Positions 9,948 to 19,659 of a stretch of DNA of 64,000 nt are shown here, piece by piece. The notes under the pieces are model-generated. The model saw nothing but the letters and a program-made list of their open reading frames with translations, was not told where the DNA came from and searched no databases. The stretch lies in the NCBI RefSeq assembly GCF_030161475.1, contig NZ_BSUG01000027.1, forward strand, positions 62,001 through 126,000, read 5' to 3'. This stretch comes from Tetragenococcus halophilus subsp. flandriensis. GTDB taxonomy: Bacteria; Bacillota; Bacilli; Lactobacillales; Enterococcaceae. Positions within the stretch are counted from its first letter, which is position 1. Each line of letters starts with the position of its first letter. The position numbers and the translations under genes are program-made.

Positions 9948-11297
9948 ATGAAAACAGCAAAATTCGGCGGTAGTTCTTTAGCGAATGCAACCCAATTAAA
10001 AAAAGTCGCAGAAATTATCAAGTCAGATAATACGCGACGCTTTGTAGTGGTTTCTGCACCTGGAAAAAGATCTGCAAGAGATCAAAAAGTGACTGACTTG
10101 CTGGTTGATCTTTATCAAAAAAGAATCAACAATGAAGCAACAGATGATTTAATCACTAAAATTTTTGCACGCTATGAAGAAATCAGCCGAGAGTTCCAAA
10201 TCGAAAAAAATATTTTAACTGAAATCTATCAGTCATTGGAAAATTTAAAAAGTTTGCCCATGACAAATAACCCTCATTTTTTTGATGAAATTTTATCCAA
10301 TGGCGAAAATAATAACGCCAAACTTGTGGCTGGCGTTTTACAAGCAGAAGGTGTGAATGCTCGTTATATCAACCCGCAGGAACTGGGGATTTTTGTATCA
10401 GATGAACCTTTAAATGCACGTATTTTATCAAAAACTTATCCAGCTATGAAAAATTGGCGTAACAGTTCTGAAGTCTTAGTTATTCCTGGTTTTTTTGGTT
10501 ATACCGAAAAAGGCGAGATTTGTACCTTTTCCCGCGGCGGTTCAGATATTACTGGAGCGATCGTCGCTTCCGCAATGAATGTGGATTTGTATGAGAATTT
10601 CACTGATGTCAATGGTATTTTTGCAGCGCATCCAGGTTATATCCATCATCCAGAACCGATTCGTGAAATTACTTATCGTGAGATGCGGGAGCTGTCTTAT
10701 GGCGGTTTTTCCGTTTTCCATGATGAAGCTCTAATGCCGTCTTATCGCGCTAAAATCCCGGTGGTTATCAAAAATACAAATAATCCAGCGCATCCGGGAA
10801 CTTTGATAACTAATGAACGAGAAAATAAGGAACAACCTGTCGTCGGTATCACAAGTGATGATGGCTTTAGTATGATTTATCTTAATAAATACCTGATGAA
10901 CCGAGAAGTTGGATTCACCTTAAAAGTGCTAGAAATTTTTAAAGAATTTAATTTAAATTACGAACATATGCCTTCAGGAATTGATGATATCTCCATTATT
11001 TTGCGAGCAAATCAATTGAATCCTGAATTAGAAGAAAATTTGTTACGAAAGATCGCCTATGTGATTGACCCTGACGAGCTTCGTGTTATTCACGATCTTT
11101 CCATGGTTATGATCGTCGGTGAAGGGATGAAACAAAGAATCGGAAGTATGTCCGAAAGTACGGCAGCCTTGGCTAGAAAAAAAATCAATATTGAAATGAT
11201 CAGTCAAGGGGCATCTGAGGTTAGTATTATATTTGGTATCCATAAAGAACGCGAGCAAGATGCTATCCGAACATTATACTATACCTTTTTTGAATAA
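9948..11297 (+). CDS. Aspartate kinase (monofunctional)
   Basis: Phosphorylates aspartate, the first step toward lysine, threonine, methionine and diaminopimelate. It has KFGGSSLA at residues 4-11 (ATP-binding signature), a kinase domain to about 290 and two C-terminal ACT domains (for example MIVGEGMKQRIGSMSEST), which usually give feedback control. At 449 residues it resembles the YclM-type class III enzymes. GGCGGAG lies seven bases before the ATG. The roughly 300-bp region upstream (9648-9947) shows a TATAAT at about 9883 but no recognisable riboswitch. Confidence 0.94.
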   Translation: MKTAKFGGSSLANATQLKKVAEIIKSDNTRRFVVVSAPGKRSARDQKVTDLLVDLYQKRINNEATDDLITKIFARYEEISREFQIEKNILTEIYQSLENLKSLPMTNNPHFFDEILSNGENNNAKLVAGVLQAEGVNARYINPQELGIFVSDEPLNARILSKTYPAMKNWRNSSEVLVIPGFFGYTEKGEICTFSRGGSDITGAIVASAMNVDLYENFTDVNGIFAAHPGYIHHPEPIREITYREMRELSYGGFSVFHDEALMPSYRAKIPVVIKNTNNPAHPGTLITNERENKEQPVVGITSDDGFSMIYLNKYLMNREVGFTLKVLEIFKEFNLNYEHMPSGIDDISIILRANQLNPELEENLLRKIAYVIDPDELRVIHDLSMVMIVGEGMKQRIGSMSESTAALARKKINIEMISQGASEVSIIFGIHKEREQDAIRTLYYTFFE

Positions 11298-11317
11298 AAT
11301 TCTTATACAACAGCCAA

Positions 11318-11351
11318 TAAGGACATAGTTTAAGCAAAGCTATGTCCTTAA
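11318..11351 (+). terminator. Hairpin after aspartate kinase gene
   Basis: Arms TAAGGACATAG and CTATGTCCTTA form an 11-bp stem 20 bp after the stop codon. The following T run is poor (ATTAG), so termination may be partial. The rest of the gap to 11523 shows nothing recognisable. Confidence 0.6.
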
Positions 11352-11523
11352 TTAGCCTTTAGCACGTAAGAATAAAAAACTTATGTTAGTATTTGAAAAT
11401 AGTCTCATAAAAACGTTAGAGTTATGAGCTTAATTGGAATAACAAGTGGAAATATATTAAATTGAGTCTTGTTAAGCGCAATAGTTTATTGATGACATGA
11501 ATGCTAAGTAACGAAATTTAAAA

Positions 11524-11554
11524 CAAAACCGACTGAAAAATTCAGCCGGTTTTT
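11524..11554 (-). terminator. Terminator of the peptide-binding lipoprotein gene
   Basis: AAAACCG-CTGAA paired with TTCAG-CGGTTTTT; strong U run on the minus strand. Confidence 0.85.
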
Positions 11555-11558
11555 ATCC

Positions 11559-13202
11559 TTATTCTTCTATCGATACCCATTTATAATCATACTTCGCACC
11601 GGCACTATGAGACACAATGCCTTTTACTTTATCAGAAACCATATGTCCTTCTGCTTTTTGATAAACAGGAATAACGCCCATCTCTTCATTGATAACTTTT
11701 TCAGCGTCAAGTAAATCTTGGAAGCGTTCTTTAGGATCATTTACGTGAGTTGTTGCTGAGTCTTCAACTAATTTATCATATTCATCATTACTCCATTTAC
11801 CAAAGTTATATGAATTTCCTGATTCAAATAAATCAGTAAAACTGCTAGGATCTGCGTAATCAGCTCCCCAACCACCAACAACAGCATCAAAATCACCTTC
11901 AGTAGAGCGATCGATACGAACTGTAAATGGCACCGTGGTTGAATTAACTTTCATTCCATCTAGCTCTTCCCAAGCACCTTGAATGTATTCTCCTACTCTT
12001 TTGGTAGAATCTGTGTCTTCAGCTAATAAGTCAAATTCTAATGAATCAATATCTAGTTCTTCTTTAGCTTTTTCCCAATGTTCCTGTGCTTTTTCTGGAT
12101 CGTATTCCAGCGTAGAGCCCGAAACTTCAGTAAAGTCTTCATCAGTCTCCGGTTCTTTGCCAGCTTCTTCTGGAAGTAAATTTGTCGAAGCAACAGAACC
12201 ATCACCAAGAACTTGATCTACTAAAGATTGTCGGTCAATAGCATAAGATAATGCCAAACGAAGATTTTTATTTCTAAACGGAGAATCTTCCTCTTCTTGA
12301 TTTAATTCAACATAAGACGTACGTGCCTCTTTTACAGATTGATATTCTGGATCATTTGCATTTTGTTGTGCTAATTCACCCGTAAGTACGACATCATCAG
12401 TTTGTCCATCACGGAATAAATTCAAACCTGTTGAGGATTCTTTAACCACTGAAACATTGATTTTATCTAAATTGACACTATCTTTATCCCAGTACTCATC
12501 ATTGGCTGTGTAACTCCACTCAGTATCAGAACCCGCTCCTTCAAACTCAGTTAAGGTAAATGGGCCATTATAAACCGAGTCATCCCCTGTTTTGGCATAA
12601 TTTTCTCCTTTTTCTTCAACGATTTCTTGTGGCTGCGGGAAAAAGGAAGCAAACGCTAATAGATTATCAAAAAACGGCGTTGGCGTATCTAATTTGATTT
12701 CTAACTCATGATCATTTACTGCCGTAATTCCTAACTCTGAAGGATCTTTGTCACCTTCAATAATCTCATTTCCATTTTCAACATAACCATAAAGGTAGGC
12801 ATATTCTGAGGCAGTTTCTGGGTCTACAGTACGTTGCCAGCCATAAACATAGTCATCGGCTGTCACTGGATCGCCATTAGACCATTTGGCATCTTCTCTA
12901 AGTTTTATATTATAAGTCAATCCATCTTCTGAAACCTCAGCCATTTCAGCGGCTCCAGCTGGTTGAGGATCATTATTTTCATCTAATCGATAAATCCCTT
13001 CGTAAACATTATTAAGCGCTGTAAAACTAATTGTATCCATTGCTAACGATAAATCAGCAGAAGGCATTTCTTGTACTACCGACAAATTAAATTCTTGTGA
13101 CTCACTTTCTGCTTCGCCGCTTTCTGCTGTATTTCCTGTAGTACAGGCAGTTAGCAGTACCGTACTCACCAACATAAGCCCAAACAACTTTTTCTTTTTC
13201 AT
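11559..13202 (-). CDS. Oligopeptide ABC transporter substrate-binding lipoprotein (OppA-like)
   Basis: Captures extracellular peptides for an Opp-type ABC transporter. The 547-residue protein has a lipoprotein signal with the lipobox LLTAC (Cys20), then an acidic linker and an SBP_bac_5 domain (for example YNIKLREDAKWSNGDPVTADDYVYGWQR shortened here to its key W-NGD-TA-D pattern). The mature protein is strikingly rich in Asp and Glu, consistent with exposure to a salty medium. No permease or ATPase genes are adjacent, so it is an orphan binding protein that may serve a transporter elsewhere. Confidence 0.93.
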   Translation of the reverse strand: MKKKKLFGLMLVSTVLLTACTTGNTAESGEAESESQEFNLSVVQEMPSADLSLAMDTISFTALNNVYEGIYRLDENNDPQPAGAAEMAEVSEDGLTYNIKLREDAKWSNGDPVTADDYVYGWQRTVDPETASEYAYLYGYVENGNEIIEGDKDPSELGITAVNDHELEIKLDTPTPFFDNLLAFASFFPQPQEIVEEKGENYAKTGDDSVYNGPFTLTEFEGAGSDTEWSYTANDEYWDKDSVNLDKINVSVVKESSTGLNLFRDGQTDDVVLTGELAQQNANDPEYQSVKEARTSYVELNQEEEDSPFRNKNLRLALSYAIDRQSLVDQVLGDGSVASTNLLPEEAGKEPETDEDFTEVSGSTLEYDPEKAQEHWEKAKEELDIDSLEFDLLAEDTDSTKRVGEYIQGAWEELDGMKVNSTTVPFTVRIDRSTEGDFDAVVGGWGADYADPSSFTDLFESGNSYNFGKWSNDEYDKLVEDSATTHVNDPKERFQDLLDAEKVINEEMGVIPVYQKAEGHMVSDKVKGIVSHSAGAKYDYKWVSIEE

Positions 13203-13420
13203 TCAAACACTCCTTTTTCACAAGTTAAACTTCTTGATATGAATCATATTGTACAAAAACTGTTATTGTTTTGCAATTGAATTTTCAAAAAATTCTCTAT
13301 TTTCTAACTTATCTAAAAAATTAAGCTTTTATGGTAATTTTAACAGAGAAAAGAAACCGCATTCTTTTCAAAAAACAAAGAAATCGCTTATAATAAAATC
13401 AAGAAAGGAGCGGATAAGAA

Positions 13421-13873
13421 ATGGTTTGGGATATGAAGGATTATCCAACAACAATGAAAAATTTAGATTCATTAGTTCGCAAAAAAGCTATCGATATCGC
13501 TAATGCTTTGCTACAAGATGGTTATCCAGAAGGTCGTGCTATTCCAATCGCTACAGAACAGGCGCAACAATGGTATGATAATGCAAGTTCAGAAGAAAAA
13601 GAATCCTTTCGCCAAGAAAAGCCACCACAAAAAAGTGATTCTCATGACACCTCAAAAAGAAGCGAAAAATTAATAGATGCAGATGTTAAAGTGAATTACT
13701 CAGACAAACAATGGCAAGTTATATCAAAAGGTGCTGAAAAACCAAGCGAAGTTTATGACACTAAAGAAGAAGCCATTGAACGCGCAAAATATATCGCGCA
13801 GAATAAAGAAACAACTTTGGAAATTTATAAAGAAAATGGTGAGCTCCAAGAAACACGTGATTTCTCTAAATAA
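13421..13873 (+). CDS. DUF2188 domain protein
   Basis: A 150-residue hydrophilic protein. Residues 1-55 form a helical segment (YPTTMKNLDSLVRKKAIDIANALL) resembling small YdaT/ChaB-like stress proteins. After a Lys/Ser-rich linker, residues 85-150 match the DUF2188 pattern (VKVNYSDKQWQVISKGAEKPSEVYDTKEEA). The function is unknown; the domain is common in stress-linked small proteins. The ATG follows AAAGGAGCGG and a TATAAT box at about 13389. A terminator follows, so the gene is monocistronic. Confidence 0.8.
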   Translation: MVWDMKDYPTTMKNLDSLVRKKAIDIANALLQDGYPEGRAIPIATEQAQQWYDNASSEEKESFRQEKPPQKSDSHDTSKRSEKLIDADVKVNYSDKQWQVISKGAEKPSEVYDTKEEAIERAKYIAQNKETTLEIYKENGELQETRDFSK

Positions 13874-13896
13874 TAACTCACCACCTTCACGTGAAG

Positions 13897-13930
13897 AATC
13901 CTCCTGAATTGTTTATCAGGAGGATTTTTT
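13897..13930 (+). terminator. Terminator of the DUF2188 gene
   Basis: AATCCTCCTG paired with CAGGAGGATT followed by TTTT. Confidence 0.9.
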
Positions 13931-13943
13931 AGCGAAACATTTT

Positions 13944-14447
13944 TTACTTCTCTTCTTTTTGTCGTTGTAATTCTTTTGCAATTTTGCCTTCGGGCGCAAA
14001 ATCTGCTTCCCAGTTCGCGGGTTTTAACACTTTATTGGTCTGTTTATCATAATGTGGCTTGCCCTCTGGAAATACTTTGCCCATATTTGCTTGATGGACG
14101 ATATCCATTATCGGTTTAGGATCAACCCCAAGTAATACAAAAGACCCATAAGTAAAGTACATGATATCTGCTAAGGCATCCGTTTGCGCGACTAACGGAT
14201 TGGTTTCAGCTTTTTGTTTACTTAAAACTTTTTCTTTTGCTTGTTCAATTGCTTCATGCAAACCATCTACTAGTTCAAAAAAATCATCCTTATTATCTGG
14301 ACTTGCAGCGTACAATAATTCAACAATTTCTTCTACTTTAAAGCTTGCCCGATGAAGTGCTTTGCTTTTAGTAAAAGCGGTTGGTTTATCAGGTTGCTCG
14401 GGATTAAAAGTTGCATGAAATTCTTTTGCCATTTCAAATGGTTCCAA
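13944..14447 (-). CDS. MazG-like nucleoside triphosphate pyrophosphohydrolase
   Basis: All-alpha NTP pyrophosphohydrolase family protein of 167 residues, probably hydrolysing non-canonical or excess nucleoside triphosphates. The metal-binding helices are visible as VEEIVELLYAA (about 38-48) and DALADIMYFTYGS (about 92-104), with acidic residues in the E-x2-E and D-x3-D type spacing. The conserved C-terminal GKVFPEGKPHYD loop matches the Firmicute branch of the family. It lies 14 bp downstream of a HAD phosphatase gene and probably shares its transcript. The exact substrate is unknown. Confidence 0.8.
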   Translation of the reverse strand: MEPFEMAKEFHATFNPEQPDKPTAFTKSKALHRASFKVEEIVELLYAASPDNKDDFFELVDGLHEAIEQAKEKVLSKQKAETNPLVAQTDALADIMYFTYGSFVLLGVDPKPIMDIVHQANMGKVFPEGKPHYDKQTNKVLKPANWEADFAPEGKIAKELQRQKEEK

Positions 14448-14461
14448 AGAAATCTTCCTTC

Positions 14462-15304
14462 CTATTCCTTAATTAACTCAAAATATCGCAAAGCAGCAAT
14501 AATGCCATCTTGGTTGTTTGTTGTTGTCACATAATCCGCTGCTTGTTTTGTCTTTATCGTAGCATTCCCCATCGCAACGCCCGTGCCAGCCCCTTGTATA
14601 ATTTCAATATCATTTAAATGGTCACCAAAAACCATCGTTTCTTCCAGTTTAATCCCTAAGTGTTCAACCAAAAATTTAAGTCCCATTAATTTTGAGCTTC
14701 CTTTAGGTACGAGATCAACTGAATATGGATTCGAACGTTTAAGATCACAATGAGGTAAAGCCGCTGCCAAACTTGCAGTTTCATACTCCGGACTCAACAT
14801 TACACATTGATAGATAGGTTCTTTTAAAATAGCAAGACCACTATATCTTTGTTTGCGTCGATTAGGACTATACTTTTGTAAAAACCGCTTCATTTTCCGG
14901 ATAGGAAAGTAATGGGGCACAAAACGCATAAAGTGTAATAAAAGCTGAGATTGGCCAAAGCGCATCGTCCAGCTCCCTGCAGAATGATTTTTTCCACACA
15001 AGATCATTTGACGAAAATGCTGATCTGCATAAGAAACGATCTCAGCTAAAGCTTCTGATTCAAAGGCGCGCTCATAAATCATTTGCTCTTTAGTATAAAC
15101 TAGTTGACCATTACAGGCGATAAATAAATCAAAAGGCAAATCTTTTAAAATATGAGCGACACTTTTGGGCGTACGAGCAGTGGACACACCACAAACAATC
15201 CCTTTTTTATGTAAATCTCTAATCGCTTTTTTCGTAGTTTTAGCAATTCTTCCCTTGTTGGTCAAAAGTGTTCCATCAATATCAAAAAAAATCGCCTTTA
15301 TCAT
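14462..15304 (-). CDS. Cof-type HAD-IIB phosphatase
   Basis: Haloacid dehalogenase superfamily phosphatase, likely acting on sugar phosphates or flavin nucleotides. The nucleophile motif is FFDIDGTLL (Asp8/Asp10), the lysine motif KGSSKLMGLKFL lies near 205 and the metal motif VFGDHLNDIEII near 225. The type IIB cap lies between. The 280-residue length is typical. It sits between a DUF72 gene and the MazG-like gene with short gaps, suggesting a three-gene operon. Substrate not predictable from sequence. Confidence 0.9.
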   Translation of the reverse strand: MIKAIFFDIDGTLLTNKGRIAKTTKKAIRDLHKKGIVCGVSTARTPKSVAHILKDLPFDLFIACNGQLVYTKEQMIYERAFESEALAEIVSYADQHFRQMILCGKNHSAGSWTMRFGQSQLLLHFMRFVPHYFPIRKMKRFLQKYSPNRRKQRYSGLAILKEPIYQCVMLSPEYETASLAAALPHCDLKRSNPYSVDLVPKGSSKLMGLKFLVEHLGIKLEETMVFGDHLNDIEIIQGAGTGVAMGNATIKTKQAADYVTTTNNQDGIIAALRYFELIKE

Positions 15305-15319
15305 TTTTTCACCGACTTC

Positions 15320-16150
15320 TTAGAACAAGCCTAATTGGCTAGGGTTTAGATTTTCAAAATCAAGTTGTAATAGGTCCTTAAACTGTAACGCATTTTCCGC
15401 TGCGTCACCGCCAGCGTTATTATTAAAAATAACAGCAACTTGCTTACTTTCTTTTTTAACCGCAGCAACAGCCTCTTGCAGTTCTTCTAATTCTTCCTTA
15501 CTATAACGATAATTGGTACGCAAGCGTTTAGCATCTGGACCAGTAGCATTCCAGCCGATATCATTACGCCCATGAAAACGGAAAAAGACAAAAGATGAGT
15601 TGGTCACATAAGTGTCAAAAGGAATCGTGGTCGATAATTTTTTCGGCTCATCAACGATAACTAAAGAAAATTTCTGTTCCTGCATAAATGCTCTAGTCTG
15701 TGCCAGAAAAGCTGAATCATACCAGCTGTTATTACGCAATTCAATAGCAATCGGTATTTGCGGAAATAATTGACGAAGTATCCTCAAATAGTCGACATTT
15801 TCGCGCTTACAATCAAAATAAGGTGGGAATTGCGCTAATAAGCAGAATAAATTTTCTTGCTCAATCATAGGTTTTAAGCTTTCTAGCAGTTCTTGCGCAA
15901 GTTCTTTTAACGATCCACCTTCTGCAAGTTCCTCATGCTTAGTAAAAACCTTGGGTAATTTCATAATAAATTGAAAACTCTCAGGTACTTGTTTTAACCA
16001 TTCTTTGACATAAGTTTGCTTAGGAATAGCATAAAAACTCGTATCCATTTCGACCAACGGAAAGTAAGCAGCGTATTCAAATAAACTACTTTCTTTTTTC
16101 CCAGTCAAATATGTATGTTCCTTAAAACTTGTACAGCCAATCTGAATCAT
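15320..16150 (-). CDS. DUF72 family TIM-barrel protein (YecE/YunF-like)
   Basis: A 276-residue protein with the DUF72 signatures MIQIGCTSFKEH at the start, VEMDTSFYAIPK near 35, AIELRNNSWYD near 145 and FFRFHGRN near 190. These map to a TIM barrel of unknown enzymatic role. The Asn motif VIFNNNAGGDAAENA near 240 is also conserved. It is the first gene of the probable DUF72-HAD-MazG operon and is divergent from the asparaginase gene. Confidence 0.88.
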   Translation of the reverse strand: MIQIGCTSFKEHTYLTGKKESSLFEYAAYFPLVEMDTSFYAIPKQTYVKEWLKQVPESFQFIMKLPKVFTKHEELAEGGSLKELAQELLESLKPMIEQENLFCLLAQFPPYFDCKRENVDYLRILRQLFPQIPIAIELRNNSWYDSAFLAQTRAFMQEQKFSLVIVDEPKKLSTTIPFDTYVTNSSFVFFRFHGRNDIGWNATGPDAKRLRTNYRYSKEELEELQEAVAAVKKESKQVAVIFNNNAGGDAAENALQFKDLLQLDFENLNPSQLGLF

Positions 16151-16208
16151 TTTACTTCCCTCTTTATTTTAAAGTTTAATCTATTATAAAGAGAAAAAAT
16201 GTCTGACG

Positions 16209-16228
16209 CAACAAAATATAATTTGTTG
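16209..16228. promoter_or_regulatory. Palindrome between DUF72 and asparaginase genes
   Basis: CAACAAA and TTTGTTG arms separated by six AT bases. Position in a divergent promoter region suggests an operator, but no regulator can be named. Confidence 0.35.
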
Positions 16229-16293
16229 TGTTTTCTTTTCCTCACTTTTACGATAAAATTGATAGACTAGCTAAAAAAGAAAGGGTGAAAGCA

Positions 16294-17262
16294 ATGAAAC
16301 AAATCCTTGTTTTACATACTGGTGGCACTATCGCCATGACAGAAAATCCGTCTACTGGAAGTGTAAGTCCGGACTCAAAAAATCCATTAACAGATGCACC
16401 GATTATCCTACCAAAAGATGTCCATTTGATCACAGAAAATATTTTCAACCTCCCTAGCCCGCATATTACACCTGAACATATGCTTAAAATAAAAGAACGT
16501 ATACAAAAGGCTTATCAAGAGGGTATAGATAGTGTAGTCATCACCCACGGCACTGATACTTTGGAAGAAACAGCTTATTTCTTAGATCTAACGATCGGTA
16601 ATTGGCTTCCGATTGTTCTTACTGGTGCAATGCGTTCAAGTAACGAATTAGGTAGCGATGGCTTATATAACTTCGCCAGTGCTATACGAGTAGCAGCTTC
16701 ACCTGATGCTAAAGACCAAGGCGTATTAGTTGTGATGAATGATGAAATACATGCTGCTCGTTATGTAACCAAAACCCATACCACAAATGTCGCGACTTTT
16801 CGCACTCCCTCTATCGGTCCTATCGGTATGATAAATAAAAATAATGTGATATTTTTACAAAAAATTTTGCATTCACAATATACAGATATCTCCTCAGCAT
16901 CCGGCTTTATCCCTATTCTAAAAGCTTATGCTGGTATGAGCGGTGAATTATTAGAAGGCTTATCTCATCTATCGCTAGATGGCTTAGTCATTGAAGCCTT
17001 AGGGGCAGGTAATTTGCCTCCAGAAAATATCGCGCCTTTACAAAAACTATTGGATGCTCAAGTGCCAATTGTTTTAGTCTCACGTTGCTTTAACGGGATT
17101 GCTGAAGCTGTTTACGATTACAAAGGCGGTGGGATCGAGTTACAAAAAATGGGCGTAGTTTTTTCTCCGAATATTAATAGTCAAAAAGTCCACATAAAAT
17201 TATTAATCGCAAATAATCTCCAACTAAAAAAAGACGAATTGGTCGACTTTATGCAACATTAA
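16294..17262 (+). CDS. L-asparaginase
   Basis: Hydrolyses asparagine to aspartate and ammonia. I choose the ATG at 16294, nine bases after AAGAAAGG, giving 322 residues; longer upstream starts lack a ribosome site. The catalytic threonines are in LHTGGTIAM (T12) and HGTDTLEETA near residue 88. There is no signal peptide, so this is a cytoplasmic type I-like enzyme. Aspartate made here could feed the aspartokinase pathway. A bidirectional terminator follows. Confidence 0.93.
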   Translation: MKQILVLHTGGTIAMTENPSTGSVSPDSKNPLTDAPIILPKDVHLITENIFNLPSPHITPEHMLKIKERIQKAYQEGIDSVVITHGTDTLEETAYFLDLTIGNWLPIVLTGAMRSSNELGSDGLYNFASAIRVAASPDAKDQGVLVVMNDEIHAARYVTKTHTTNVATFRTPSIGPIGMINKNNVIFLQKILHSQYTDISSASGFIPILKAYAGMSGELLEGLSHLSLDGLVIEALGAGNLPPENIAPLQKLLDAQVPIVLVSRCFNGIAEAVYDYKGGGIELQKMGVVFSPNINSQKVHIKLLIANNLQLKKDELVDFMQH

Positions 17263-17264
17263 AA

Positions 17265-17304
17265 ATCCCTTGTTAATTAGTTTTTGTGCTAGTTAACAAG
17301 GGAT
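17265..17304. terminator. Bidirectional terminator between asparaginase and thioesterase genes
   Basis: Perfect 12-bp arms ATCCCTTGTTAA and TTAACAAGGGAT. Confidence 0.85.
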
Positions 17305-17309
17305 AACTT

Positions 17310-18047
17310 TTATTTTTCTTGCCACTCAATTTGAGCTTCACAGTATTTTTTATCTGCAATTTTAATCGCATGACGCGTCCTCTTGCCATTTTCCTGGTCC
17401 ACGATCTCATAAAGACTTTCCACCTGATTGCCGTATTCAACTTCTTTATCAAAACGAACATTGATATATTTAGGTTCATAAGTGGTTAAAAAGTCATATC
17501 CTAAGCCATCAATCAACCAATCAAAATACACGGAATTGTTGACATGATGATTACTGTCGATATCATAAAAACGGACATTATATGAAGCACTGCTTGGATT
17601 TTCTAAAGATTCAACTTTTGGTGCACGTTTGATTTTAGTAATTTTTTCACTCTCAAATGGTGCAATGATTTCTTCTGTCACACTACTAATTTTACGGGTC
17701 GTATAATTCATTAATGAAAAAATAGATTCAATATGAACTAACTCATCCCCTGATTCTGTGGTAATCCAAAAATCTCGATAACAGAAATATTTGTTATATT
17801 GCATTGCTTGAGTTGTCACTTGAATTTTTTCATTTACCCTTGGCAAACGAGCAATGAAAACTTCATAATGTGTGATAATCCATGTTACACCAAATTGATG
17901 TATGTAATCATTTCCTCTGTTCAACATATCACTTTGTTCTTCTGATACCTTGATGACAATTGCAATCATGGTCGAAAGTTTCATTGTATGGTTTACATCA
18001 CACTCGTAATAAGTCACTTCATGCGGAATTGTATATTTTGCTCCCAA
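17310..18047 (-). CDS. Acyl-ACP thioesterase
   Basis: Double hot-dog thioesterase of the FatA/FatB-like bacterial family that releases fatty acids from acyl carrier protein. The 245-residue protein has the N-terminal hot-dog domain (about 1-135, TYYECDVNHTMKLS) and a second domain with YDIDSNHHVNNSVYFDWL near 168-185. This second motif supplies the conserved Asn and His active-site region. Length is usual. A GGAGG site precedes the ATG. Monocistronic. Chain-length preference cannot be read from sequence. Confidence 0.9.
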   Translation of the reverse strand: MGAKYTIPHEVTYYECDVNHTMKLSTMIAIVIKVSEEQSDMLNRGNDYIHQFGVTWIITHYEVFIARLPRVNEKIQVTTQAMQYNKYFCYRDFWITTESGDELVHIESIFSLMNYTTRKISSVTEEIIAPFESEKITKIKRAPKVESLENPSSASYNVRFYDIDSNHHVNNSVYFDWLIDGLGYDFLTTYEPKYINVRFDKEVEYGNQVESLYEIVDQENGKRTRHAIKIADKKYCEAQIEWQEK

Positions 18048-18152
18048 ACCAACAATCCTCCTTTATAGCTATTAAACATTCAACAAAACAATTATAACAG
18101 AAAATTTTTTATACGTCTGTTTTCCCCTTGTTTTTGTCTTTTTAATCAAAAA

Positions 18153-18178
18153 AAAAGAAGAGCACACGCACTCTTCTT
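18153..18178 (-). terminator. Terminator of the cystine transporter gene
   Basis: AAAGAAGAG and CTCTTCTTT arms with a long U run on the minus strand. Confidence 0.85.
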
Positions 18179-18200
18179 TGAATTATATTTTACTATTTGA

Positions 18201-19595
18201 TTATGCTTCATTTTCAGTAACTACTTGATCAGAATCATTTAATGTATCGCGATCTAAATCATGGAGCCTTGCGCTGGTTATAACACCAGCTACCATACTA
18301 TCACTAACATTTACCAAAGTTCTAGCCATATCGATCAATGGTTCAACTGAAATAACTAATCCGACAATAGCTACTGGCAAGTTCATTGAACTTAGTACGA
18401 TAAGAGAGGCAAATGTTGCACCACCACCAACACCAGCTACGCCGAATGAACTAATCGTTACAACCAAAATCAACATTAAAATAAAGCGCCAATCAAAAAT
18501 ATCAACACCTGCATTGGGTGCTACAATAGTTGCTAACATTGCTGGGTAAAGGCCTGCACAACCATTTTGTCCAATAGAAATACCAAAACTACCGGCAAAA
18601 TTAGCTGTTGCATCTTCTACACCTAATGCTTTGGTTTGTGTTTGCAAGTTCATTGGTAATGCGCCTGCGCTTGAGCGAGATGTAAAAGCAAAACTCAATA
18701 CAGGAAATGACTTTTTAAAGTAAGTCAGTGGGTTAACTCGTACAGAAGCTAGCAATAAACTATGTACAAGTAACACAATAATCAATCCTACATAAGAAGC
18801 GATAATAAATGTACCTAAGTTAACAATTGCACCAAAATCACTTGTTGCTAATACGTCAGTCATCAAAGCAAATACGCCAAATGGAGTTAGACGTAAAACA
18901 AGTGTCACAATACGCATAACGATACTATACAAACTTTCGATAATACGATTAAATACAGTTGCTTGTTCAGGGTTTTTGCGTTTTACACCTAAATAAGCTA
19001 TACCAACAAAAGCAGAAAAGATCACAACACCAATCGTAGAAGTATCTCGACTACCTGCTAAATCAGCAAATACGTTCGTTGGAATAAAGGAAAGTATTTG
19101 TTCAGGAATCGATAAGTCTTGAACTTCTGATTGTTGTTCAGTAATTTCAGCGATCCGACTGGATTCTTCAGCACCTTGTGCAAATTGCGCGCCATCTAAA
19201 TTAAACAGCATTACCATTGAAACGCCGATTAATGCCGCAATAGCAACAGTTCCTAAAAGTGTTGCTAAAACTGAAAAACTGATTTTTCCGATCTTTGAGC
19301 TTTCCTTCATTCGAGTAAATGCACTCACAATGGAAACAAAAACCAAAGGCATGATGAGCATTTGAAGAAAAGCAACATAGCCATCCCCGACTAATGTAAT
19401 CCATTCCAGTGACTGATCAACAACTGCATTTTCTGTCCCAAAAATAAGTTGTAATATACCACCGAATAAAATGCCGGCAAATAGACCTGTAAAGACACGA
19501 GTTGAGAACTTAACGTGCTTTTTGTGCATACGATACAAAGCATAGAGTACTGCAACAAATAAAAGTATAACAATTACAGTGAGCAGATTTGTCAT
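18201..19595 (-). CDS. L-cystine:cation symporter (TcyP-like)
   Basis: Membrane symporter of the dicarboxylate/amino acid:cation family that imports cystine. At 464 residues it has the TcyP layout: a first membrane helix and a short basic loop (YRMHKKHVKFSTRV), then the DAACS core of about eight helices with two re-entrant hairpins. SRSSAGALPMNLQTQ near 310 is the Ser-rich first hairpin. The cation-site region GQNGCAGLYPAM lies near 340. It has its own near-consensus promoter, with two TGGTCACTA direct repeats that also occur before the cysteine desulfurase operon, so sulfur-responsive control is plausible. Confidence 0.9.
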   Translation of the reverse strand: MTNLLTVIVILLFVAVLYALYRMHKKHVKFSTRVFTGLFAGILFGGILQLIFGTENAVVDQSLEWITLVGDGYVAFLQMLIMPLVFVSIVSAFTRMKESSKIGKISFSVLATLLGTVAIAALIGVSMVMLFNLDGAQFAQGAEESSRIAEITEQQSEVQDLSIPEQILSFIPTNVFADLAGSRDTSTIGVVIFSAFVGIAYLGVKRKNPEQATVFNRIIESLYSIVMRIVTLVLRLTPFGVFALMTDVLATSDFGAIVNLGTFIIASYVGLIIVLLVHSLLLASVRVNPLTYFKKSFPVLSFAFTSRSSAGALPMNLQTQTKALGVEDATANFAGSFGISIGQNGCAGLYPAMLATIVAPNAGVDIFDWRFILMLILVVTISSFGVAGVGGGATFASLIVLSSMNLPVAIVGLVISVEPLIDMARTLVNVSDSMVAGVITSARLHDLDRDTLNDSDQVVTENEA

Positions 19596-19659
19596 TTAAC
19601 TTCCTCCTTCATATTTCTACGTTTATAATGACAAGTCCGTCAAAGGAAGTAAAGGTTCC